From Flavobacterium sp. ACN2 (GTDB lineage: Bacteria > Bacteroidota > Bacteroidia > Flavobacteriales > Flavobacteriaceae), in contig NZ_MRCM01000017.1 of assembly GCF_002303885.1 (NCBI RefSeq), forward strand, positions 88,806 through 152,805: DNA of 64,000 bases, given 5' to 3'. The notes under the pieces are model-generated. The model did no database searches, had not been told where the DNA came from, and worked only from the letters and a program-made list of their open reading frames with translations. This document shows, in pieces, positions 51,501 to 58,021 of the stretch (position 1 is the stretch's first letter; each line of letters opens with the position of its first letter). Position numbers and translations under genes: made by a program.

Positions 51501-52214
51501 CTATCTGCTTAACAAGTTTTTATACACTACCTCTTTCAATAATACTTCTCTTCGAGTTCTTGAAATAGGTAGTTCTTGTCCTTTTATAAATAATCGCCCG
51601 CCAGAAATAGAATCTATATGTGTAACATTTACCAGAAATGATTTATGGATTCTAAAGAAAATTTCTGCAGGAAGTGTTTCTTCTAATGATATCATCGTTT
51701 GATGAATAATTAGCACTTTATCTTTAAAATGAAGCTTAGCATAATTTTGCATTCCTTCGATATATAAAATATCGATCCAAGAAATTTTCTGAAATCCTTC
51801 TTCCTGACGTACATACAAAAAGGGATCTAATTGACTTTGTTTTGGAGAATTCATCATTTGATGCCATTGCTTTGCTTTTAACGAAGCCTGATAAAAACGC
51901 TGAAATGTAATGGGCTTTAATAAATAATCTACAACCTGAAGTCGGTATCCGTCTAAAGCATGTTCTGAATAAGCAGTTGTAAAAATTACTAAAGGTGGAT
52001 TCTCTAAAGATTCTAAAAACTCCAATCCCGATAAATAAGGCATATTGATATCCAGAAATAATAAATCGATCTCTCTTTCCTCAAGATATGAAGTCGCTTC
52101 TAGAGCCGAAGCACAAGTCGCTACGGTTTCTAGAAAATCAATTTTAGAAACAAAATCTGCTATTCCGTTTCTTGCTATGGGTTCATCATCGATAATGAGA
52201 CATTTCATGTTCAT
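51501..52214 (-). CDS. LytTR-family response regulator
   Basis: 237 residues. Receiver domain: CLIIDDEPIARNGIADFV, phospho-acceptor Asp in DLLFLDINMPYLSG (about residue 55), TTAYSEHALDGYRLQVVDYL with the conserved Thr and Lys-Pro (LLKPI). C-terminal LytTR DNA-binding domain: YIEGMQNYAKLHFKDKVLII, then FFRIHKSFLVNVTHIDSI and GQELPISRTRREVLL. Its kinase is encoded 230 bp upstream on the same strand; the spacer carries repeat elements (52262-52427). Predicted to bind the 21-bp-spaced repeats at 50472 and 53605. Confidence 0.93.
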   Translation of the reverse strand: MNMKCLIIDDEPIARNGIADFVSKIDFLETVATCASALEATSYLEEREIDLLFLDINMPYLSGLEFLESLENPPLVIFTTAYSEHALDGYRLQVVDYLLKPITFQRFYQASLKAKQWHQMMNSPKQSQLDPFLYVRQEEGFQKISWIDILYIEGMQNYAKLHFKDKVLIIHQTMISLEETLPAEIFFRIHKSFLVNVTHIDSISGGRLFIKGQELPISRTRREVLLKEVVYKNLLSR

Positions 52215-52261
52215 AGTTTATTGTTTCTGGTTTGGTGTTTTTTTCACGCAGATTTGTTTTT

Positions 52262-52430
52262 TAACCGCAAAGAGCGCAAAGATTTACGCAAAGTTCGCAA
52301 AGTTTTAGTTTTATAAAAGGACGCTAATAACTAAAGCAATATGTTGAGATTTTCAAGATTAAAAATTCGCGTTAATTCGTGCAATTGCTTCGCCTGTCGC
52401 TATCGCTCGAGTTGTGGCAAAAAAATATAA
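52262..52430. repeat. CGCAAAG block and AATTCGTG-GCTTCGCC element between kinase and regulator genes
   Basis: CCGCAAAGAGCGCAAAG and ACGCAAAGTTCGCAAAG (52264-52302), then AATTCGTGCAATTGCTTCGC and CTGTCGCTATCGCTCG, GTTGTGGCAAA (52369-52421). The second element matches 44670-44727 closely. Both sit in the 230-bp space separating two genes that are usually adjacent. Confidence 0.75.
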
Positions 52431-52444
52431 TCTGTGGCAAAAAA

Positions 52445-53494
52445 TCATTTCAAATCTAGAGTCACTTCAACAGTAAAATCAGAATCGGTTTTATGGATGT
52501 TTAAATTGTGTTTTCCTGGATATTGTATTTCCAGCCTTTTCTTTACATTTTCCAAACCTAATCCTTGATTTTTTGAAGATATTTTATATTGCTCTGTATA
52601 AGAGTTTTCGATTTTAAAACTCAATTGATTGTTGAGCTGTTTGCAGGACAAATGCACATATCTTTTTTGGTTCGGAAGCCTTGAAACATGTTTAAAAGCA
52701 TTTTCAATTAGCGGAACCAAAAGCAAAGGCACAATCTGAAGCTGTCCATTTTCAATACTCCATTTACTTTTAACCTCTAGCTCATTTCCCCATCTGGTTT
52801 CTTCAACAGCAATTAAATCTTTTAAATATTTAATTTCAAGATGCAGAGGCACATATTCCTTATTGCATTCGTACAATTGATACCTCAAAATATCCGAAAA
52901 CTGAACCAATAAATCTGAAGCTAACTTTACATTGCTTTGCATCAGAATATGAATATGGTTTAACACATTAAACATTAAATGCGGATTGATCTGATCTTGT
53001 AAAATCTTAATTTGTGCTTCTAAATGAACCTGCTGTAATTGTGCATGATTTCTTTCGATGACATTATGTTCCTGATAAAATCGAAGTCCGCAAGCAGTAC
53101 CACAAATTAAAATCGCTGACGGAATGTTGCCATAAAATCGTGCCCACAAAAATTGTAGAGAATCTACATCTGCTGCTTCAGGATATGCTTTCCTTCTCAA
53201 AACCGAATCAGAAAAAACAATATAAATCAATGACAGACAAAACCCCAAAAGCATTACAACAAAAACGCTTTGTACCGCAAACCAGCTCATTTTATTTTGT
53301 TTTAGCGCTTTGGGCAGTATAACATCACTTAAAATATGAGCTAAAACAGCAGAACAAAACAAAACTAAAACAGCCTGAATCGTAGCGGTCAAAAAATCGT
53401 AATCTTCGATCATCTGCGCCCAAATCGTGATACCTAACAAGCTCCAAAAAAAGACTAAAAATATCCAATGCCTATTTTTACTGATTGCAATCAT
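52445..53494 (-). CDS. LytS/YehU-type sensor histidine kinase
   Basis: 349 residues. Four N-terminal hydrophobic helices and no periplasmic sensor domain; then the His_kinase box QINPHLMFNVLNHIHILM near residue 164 (canonical QINPHFLFN), and the HATPase region LLVPLIENAFKHVSRLP and GLGLENVKKRLEI. It should phosphorylate the LytTR regulator at 51501. The TrkA-like or other partner of the sensor is unknown. In front of it lies the operator copy at 53605-53630, indicating autoregulation. Confidence 0.93.
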   Translation of the reverse strand: MIAISKNRHWIFLVFFWSLLGITIWAQMIEDYDFLTATIQAVLVLFCSAVLAHILSDVILPKALKQNKMSWFAVQSVFVVMLLGFCLSLIYIVFSDSVLRRKAYPEAADVDSLQFLWARFYGNIPSAILICGTACGLRFYQEHNVIERNHAQLQQVHLEAQIKILQDQINPHLMFNVLNHIHILMQSNVKLASDLLVQFSDILRYQLYECNKEYVPLHLEIKYLKDLIAVEETRWGNELEVKSKWSIENGQLQIVPLLLVPLIENAFKHVSRLPNQKRYVHLSCKQLNNQLSFKIENSYTEQYKISSKNQGLGLENVKKRLEIQYPGKHNLNIHKTDSDFTVEVTLDLK

Positions 53495-53604
53495 TTATAG
53501 TTAATTTATTGAGAAAATTTGACTTCAAAAATAGTCCTATATTTTTTGAAACAAATAACAAAGGAGCATAAACCACAAGCACTATTAAAATTAGTTTGAC
53601 GAAC

Positions 53605-53630
53605 TGCATTTTTGTTTTGACCAATGGTAT
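53605..53630 (-). promoter_or_regulatory. LytTR-type operator in front of the sensor kinase gene
   Basis: Reads ATACCATTGGTCAAAACAAA on the minus strand and continues AATGCAGTTCGTCAAA, again with two GTCAAA units 21 bp apart. About 110 bp before the kinase start. Confidence 0.6.
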
Positions 53631-53672
53631 TTGCAAAACAGTTTAAAATTTTCTCAGATATAAATATAAAAT

Positions 53673-53706
53673 AACCCCGATAGGTTTTTCAAAACTTATC
53701 GGGGTT
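53673..53706 (-). terminator. ppk2 terminator
   Basis: Arms AACCCCGATA and TATCGGGGTT, 14-nt loop, 41 bp after the ppk2 stop; T-rich on the minus strand. Confidence 0.85.
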
Positions 53707-53746
53707 CAAAAAATTATCAAATTGACTAATTATCTCAATTGTTCCA

Positions 53747-54625
53747 TTACTTCTCTCCTAATTCTTTCTTATACAATTCAATATTGGCAGCCGTTTTTTC
53801 GTCTAACTCAGGTTCTTTAATATCGGTATGCTTTTTCATTTCTTCCCAAATAATTTTTGCTACAATATAGCGTGACATTTCTTTGTCATCTGCAGGAACA
53901 ATATACCATGGTGCATGCGAAGTCGATGTTTTATTGATTGCGTCTTCATAATACTTCATGTATTCATCCCAATAACCGCGTTCTTTTAAATCGCCTGGAG
54001 AAAATTTCCAATTGTGTTTTTCTTCCTCCAAACGACGCAATAAACGCTGGCGCTGTTCTTCTTTGCTCAAATGCAGATAGAATTTCATTACGATTGTTCC
54101 GTTTTGAGAAATATGCTTTTCAAAATTATTAATCTGTTCAATTCTATTTTTCCAAAAATCAGGCGTAATATTTTCTACAGAATTAATTTCTGGTAAGTTT
54201 TCGGCCAAGACATATTCAGGATGCACACGGGTTACCAAAACATTTTCATAATGGGTTCTATTAAAAATGGCAAACTTCCCTTTTTCTGGAAGCGCAATAT
54301 AATGGCGCCATAAATAATCATGCTCCAGTTCTGTTGAAGTGGGCGTTTTAAAACTATGCACCACTACTCCACGCGGATTAAACTCCTTAAAAACTTCACG
54401 AATCAAACTATCTTTCCCCGAAGTATCCATTCCTTGCAGACAAATCAAAACACTGTATTTGTTGTGTGCGTACATTACGTCTTGCAAATCGCTTAATTTG
54501 GCTTGTACCTTATCTAATTTTTCTTCTTTTTCGTCATCATCTGCTTTGACATTCAAAACAGTTGGAATTTCTTTAAGCTTTATTTTATCTACAACTTTAA
54601 AATCTTTCGGATCTATTGATTTCAT
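53747..54625 (-). CDS. Polyphosphate kinase 2 family phosphotransferase
   Basis: 292 residues, one PPK2 domain. It phosphorylates nucleotides with polyphosphate (or the reverse). Walker A GMDTSGKDSLIREVF near residue 67, lid-type segment PTSTELEHDYLWRHYIAL, Walker B FNRTHYENVLVTRVHPEYV, catalytic-loop RLEEEKHNWKFSPGDLKERG and a C-terminal helix. Length and motifs fit the single-domain group, acting on AMP and/or ADP; the direction cannot be told from sequence. The structured element at 54668-54810 lies 42 bp upstream of its ATG. Confidence 0.93.
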   Translation of the reverse strand: MKSIDPKDFKVVDKIKLKEIPTVLNVKADDDEKEEKLDKVQAKLSDLQDVMYAHNKYSVLICLQGMDTSGKDSLIREVFKEFNPRGVVVHSFKTPTSTELEHDYLWRHYIALPEKGKFAIFNRTHYENVLVTRVHPEYVLAENLPEINSVENITPDFWKNRIEQINNFEKHISQNGTIVMKFYLHLSKEEQRQRLLRRLEEEKHNWKFSPGDLKERGYWDEYMKYYEDAINKTSTSHAPWYIVPADDKEMSRYIVAKIIWEEMKKHTDIKEPELDEKTAANIELYKKELGEK

Positions 54626-54667
54626 ATCTTTTTCAATTTTTGTCTTATAAATATAGTAATTTTACGA

Positions 54668-54810
54668 AGCATATTCCTGCTATTCATTGCAATACTTTTC
54701 AATAAACTGCTTTTTTCCAAAGCCATAACAAGAGCTTCCGTTGGTCGCTTTCTTATGTCAGGAAAAAATGCAATTTCTTTTCAAAGTATTTCCATTTCTA
54801 TCAGGGCTAG
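54668..54810 (-). ncRNA. Structured intergenic element, Flavo-1-like candidate (copy 2)
   Basis: About 143 nt. Minus-strand reading begins CTAGCCCTGATAGAAATGGA and ends AATAGCAGGAATATGCT, recognisably related to the element at 6844-6922. The middle is a long imperfect hairpin with paired A/T-rich arms (GGAAAAAAG against the TTTTTTCC side). It lies between the ATG of ppk2 and an exported-protein gene; orientation relative to the minus-strand gene is the same as for copy 1. Confidence 0.5.
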
Positions 54811-54853
54811 ACATTCATTTTCAAAATAACAATTCAAGTATTTCAAATTCATA

Positions 54854-55348
54854 ATGAAAAAGATATTTCTAATTGTATTTTTACTTTTCTTAAATAAGTC
54901 TTACTGTCAAGATGGAAATTACTCAAATCCTGAAAAAGCTTTAATTAAAGTATATGGAAAATGTTACGAGGATTTAAAGTCAATTGAAGGAACAAGAGGT
55001 CTTATTCCTGAAAAGAAAAATGTAAAATTCTGTTCCCTATACCAATGTGTTTCAAGAATTGAATATGCAGAGAAACAGAAAGATATCGAAAAAGCAATTA
55101 TCAAAAGAGCTGTAGAAATAACTGTTAGACTTTATAGCGAAGGAACTCCTGTATATTTAATCTACGGGATGAACAGTTCAAGCCAAGCCGATTGGGATAA
55201 TCAAATTTTGACAGACGACGATAATTTAGTCTATATAAGTGTTGCAGAATGTATTGTTTCAAACTCTTTAATAAAAATAAGTGAAGCTGTAAATAAAGCG
55301 ACAATGGAGTTAGTTAATAACTCAAAATCAGTAAAACAAAAAAAATAA
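54854..55348 (+). CDS. Exported protein of unknown function
   Basis: 164 residues. Signal peptide MKKIFLIVFLLFLNKSYCQ, likely cleaved after YCQ. The mature part (SNPEKALIKVYGKCYEDLKS, IEYAEKQKDIEKAIIKRAVE, NQILTDDDNLVYISVAECIV) has Cys pairs at about residues 40, 57 and 61 and an alpha/beta mix. I do not recognise the family. The next gene starts 29 bp later and may be in the same transcript. Base composition is the AT-rich type of the neighbours. Confidence 0.65.
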   Translation: MKKIFLIVFLLFLNKSYCQDGNYSNPEKALIKVYGKCYEDLKSIEGTRGLIPEKKNVKFCSLYQCVSRIEYAEKQKDIEKAIIKRAVEITVRLYSEGTPVYLIYGMNSSSQADWDNQILTDDDNLVYISVAECIVSNSLIKISEAVNKATMELVNNSKSVKQKK

Positions 55349-55377
55349 AATAACAGAAGCTCTCAAAACAACATTTC

Positions 55378-56214
55378 ATGGAAAAATTCACCTTAGAAAT
55401 ATTATTTCAAATTATCGGAATCGGTTCTGCATCAGGATTATTTTACAATAACGATGCACTTTATGTAATTGGCGACAACAGCGGATTCCTTTACGAATAC
55501 AATATGCAGAATCAGCAATTAAATCAACACGCTTTAATTGACAATCCGACGCAAAATATTCCGAAAAATCTAAAACCTGATTTTGAATCCCTAACGCATC
55601 ATAACGACACATTGTATGTTTTTGGTTCTGGTTCAACCGAAAACCGAAATAAAATGATTGAATTTGATATTAAATCGAAAACGGTTTTACAAAAGAATAA
55701 TTTAGTCGATTTGTACGGGGTTATGCAGAATTTCGGAGAAATAAAACCCGAAGATTTTAATCTGGAAGGCGCTATTTTTGATGGAGAAAATTGGTATTTA
55801 TTCAATCGAGGAAATGGGGCCACTAACAAAAACACCATTTTTACCATTCACGCTAAAAATCTCGGAGAAGAATTTGCGCTGATTTCGGTCAATTACAAAC
55901 TGCCAAAAATAAAAGGCGTTCGCTCCAGTTTTACCGATGCTGTTTTGGTCGATGATAAAATCTATTTCCTTTCAACTGCCGAAGATACCAAATCAACTTA
56001 CGATGATGGTGCAATCTTAGGAAGTTTCATTGGAAGAATAGACGTTAAAACGATGAAAATAGATTTCACTCAAAAAATTACGGCAACCAATAAATTTGAA
56101 GGTCTAACTTTATACAAAAAAGAAAATAATAAAATCGAGTTTTTGCTTTGCGAAGACAATGACACAGAGCTTTTAGAAACGAAAATCTATAAATTGACAT
56201 TACCGATTAAGTAA
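55378..56214 (+). CDS. Beta-propeller-like protein of unknown function
   Basis: 278 residues without an obvious signal peptide. Repeated Asp/Gly-rich turns (VIGDNSGFLYEYNMQNQQ, LTHHNDTLYVFGSGSTENRN, NLEGAIFDGENWYLFNRGNG, DDKIYFLSTAEDTKSTYDDG and LTLYKKENNKIEFLLCEDND) each start a strand, as in a six- or seven-bladed propeller. It recalls the DUF6929 family, but that name is from memory. Its HNDTLYVF blade resembles the propeller protein at 21957. Shares a transcript with the gene upstream. Function unknown. Confidence 0.7.
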   Translation: MEKFTLEILFQIIGIGSASGLFYNNDALYVIGDNSGFLYEYNMQNQQLNQHALIDNPTQNIPKNLKPDFESLTHHNDTLYVFGSGSTENRNKMIEFDIKSKTVLQKNNLVDLYGVMQNFGEIKPEDFNLEGAIFDGENWYLFNRGNGATNKNTIFTIHAKNLGEEFALISVNYKLPKIKGVRSSFTDAVLVDDKIYFLSTAEDTKSTYDDGAILGSFIGRIDVKTMKIDFTQKITATNKFEGLTLYKKENNKIEFLLCEDNDTELLETKIYKLTLPIK

Positions 56215-56238
56215 AAGCTATTCGATTACAATATTAAC

Positions 56239-56364
56239 GTAGAGACGCACCGCAGTGCGTCTAACATGAGAGAATCCATAATTTGATATTCTTTGCGTAG
56301 ACGCACTGCAGTGCGTCTCTACAATAAAACCTTTGTAGCTTTGTAACTTTGTAACTTTGAACCC
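56239..56364. repeat. GACGCA palindromes (copies 2 and 3) and CTTTGTAA octamer run
   Basis: TAGAGACGCA CCGCAG TGCGTCTA (56240-56263) and GTAGACGCACTGCAGTGCG with TCTCTAC (56297-56322) are inverted copies of the element at 4551. They also pair with each other. Immediately downstream, CTTTGTAG CTTTGTAA CTTTGTAA CTTTGAAC runs in 8-bp steps (56331-56362). Confidence 0.85.
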
Positions 56365-56446
56365 AAAAAAAATATTTTAATATTTTTTTCACCCCCATCC
56401 CAACCTTTTTATCTTTTTATCTCTCTATACAAGAAAGACAACAATT

Positions 56447-56983
56447 GTGATAAACGAGACTCAAATAGCAAACTGTAAAAAAATGCACCGCGACGCCCAG
56501 CGTGAGGTGTACGAATACATGGCGCCTAAGTTGTACCGCCTATGCAAAAGATATTTAAAAAAGGAAGAAGAAATTGAAGAAGCGTTAGCCGATTCTTTCT
56601 TTACTATTTTCACCAAACTGGATCAATTAAAAGAAGCTTATGCTTTTGAAGCTTGGGCTAGACGAATAACTGTAAATCATTGTTTGGCAAGTATTAGAAA
56701 AGCAACCAACTTCAACATGTATTTAGACGACATAAAGCTGATTTCTCAGCCTTCTGTCGATGAACTGAATACGTTGGAAGAAGAAGATCTACTTAATTTA
56801 TTAAACCACATTCCTGACGGCTGTAAAACTGTTTTTAACCTTTTTGTTATTGAAGGTTTCTCTCATAAAGAAATAGCCGAAATGCTAAAGATTTCTGAAG
56901 GCACCTCAAAATCACAACTGAATGCCGCTAAGACCAAACTGAAAGAACTGGTTAATAAACTGTATTATCAAAAAGCAAAATAG
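56447..56983 (+). CDS. ECF-type RNA polymerase sigma factor
   Basis: 178 residues from a GTG; the internal ATG at residue 13 (MHRDAQREVYEYMAPKLYRL) could be the true start. Sigma-2 region YEYMAPKLYRLCKRYLKKEE and EEALADSFFTIFTKL; sigma-4 helix-turn-helix FSHKEIAEMLKISEGTSKSQ near residue 145. The next gene begins 2 bp after the stop and encodes a membrane protein with the position expected of its anti-sigma factor. Control of the vWA gene downstream is likely. No target promoters can be inferred. Confidence 0.93.
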   Translation: MINETQIANCKKMHRDAQREVYEYMAPKLYRLCKRYLKKEEEIEEALADSFFTIFTKLDQLKEAYAFEAWARRITVNHCLASIRKATNFNMYLDDIKLISQPSVDELNTLEEEDLLNLLNHIPDGCKTVFNLFVIEGFSHKEIAEMLKISEGTSKSQLNAAKTKLKELVNKLYYQKAK

Positions 56984-56985
56984 TC

Positions 56986-57951
56986 ATGGACAATCAAGAT
57001 AAATTATTCGATAAAATAAAAGAAGCTTCGCAAAAAGCCGAGTTTCAAGACTTTCCAGGAATGGAAAAAGTCTGGTCGCGTGTTGAAGAAAAACTGGACA
57101 AAAAAGAAGATAAAAAAACAATCGCTTTATGGAAGAAAATTGCAATTGCGGCTTCTCTTCTTTTACTTATTTCTTTAGGATATCAATTTTTACATGCAGA
57201 TAAAGAAACTGTAACAGAAACGCCAAAAGTGGTTTTTGATGCAAAAGAAATCAAACAATTGGAAAAACCAATTTTAGATAAAAAAGTGGAAATTACTTCT
57301 TCAGATTCAGAAATAGTTTCTAATGAAGAAGCGGTTAAAATTTTAGAAAATCAAACTAAAAACAAAGAACGAGTTGCGATTCAAGAAACAATAATTCCTA
57401 AAGCAGAACCAATTCAAGCTGTTGCAACACCAAAAATTGAAGCAGAAGCTACTATTCCTGCAAAAGTTGCAATAAGTGAAAGTTTTGATGAAGAAGATGC
57501 TAGTTCTTCAAAAAAAGATGCTTTTGAAGAAAGAAGTTATCTAGACACAAAAAACAGACAATCTGCTAAAGTTGCTTACGCAGCCGCACCCGCTCAAAAA
57601 GCTAAGAAAAATGCTCCTCTGGTAATTCTTAACGGAAATGCGATGGCACACAGTGACGATGCTAAAAGAGATAAAATGATGCAAGCAGAAATGTCTAATT
57701 TACAGCCTGAAAATGTTGAGTCTCTAGTAGTTCTAGACGATCCTCTATACATTATCGACGGCATCTATTACTCTGAAGAAGATTTATTTGGTAAAAACCC
57801 AACAAGTCCTTATGCGCCTTTAGACAAACAGGAAATTAAAACAATAACTATTTTACAAGACCTCGAAGCTACTTCTAAATATGGCGAACGAGGAAAAAAA
57901 GGAGTTCTTATTATTACTACTAAAAACGGAAAACCAGCTCCGAAAAAATAA
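56986..57951 (+). CDS. Anti-sigma-like membrane protein with a SusC-type plug segment
   Basis: 321 residues. The first ~45 residues are charged (DNQDKLFDKIKEASQKAEFQ) and would face the cytoplasm and the sigma factor; one membrane helix follows (KKIAIAASLLLLISLGYQFL near 45-65), then a long Lys/Glu/Ala/Pro-rich periplasmic linker. The last ~75 residues read LYIIDGIYYSEEDLFGKN, then LDKQEIKTITILQDLEATSK and YGERGKKGVLIITTKNGK: the distal part of a TonB-dependent receptor plug (SusC type) but with no barrel. Overlap with the sigma gene suggests one operon. Anti-sigma role is inferred from position and topology. Confidence 0.75.
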   Translation: MDNQDKLFDKIKEASQKAEFQDFPGMEKVWSRVEEKLDKKEDKKTIALWKKIAIAASLLLLISLGYQFLHADKETVTETPKVVFDAKEIKQLEKPILDKKVEITSSDSEIVSNEEAVKILENQTKNKERVAIQETIIPKAEPIQAVATPKIEAEATIPAKVAISESFDEEDASSSKKDAFEERSYLDTKNRQSAKVAYAAAPAQKAKKNAPLVILNGNAMAHSDDAKRDKMMQAEMSNLQPENVESLVVLDDPLYIIDGIYYSEEDLFGKNPTSPYAPLDKQEIKTITILQDLEATSKYGERGKKGVLIITTKNGKPAPKK

Positions 57952-57957
57952 TCTTAT

Positions 57958-57988
57958 GCTTTGTCAAAGTCTGCAGCTTTGACAAAGC
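57958..57988 (+). other. Perfect 12-bp hairpin between the anti-sigma-like and vWA genes
   Basis: GCTTTGTCAAAG (57958-57969) and CTTTGACAAAGC (57977-57988), loop TCTGCAG, 7 bp after the stop. No T-run follows, so it is not a classic terminator; it may modulate read-through or mRNA stability. Confidence 0.7.
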
Positions 57989-58021
57989 AAAATCAAAACA
58001 TTAATCTTAAAACTTATTATC

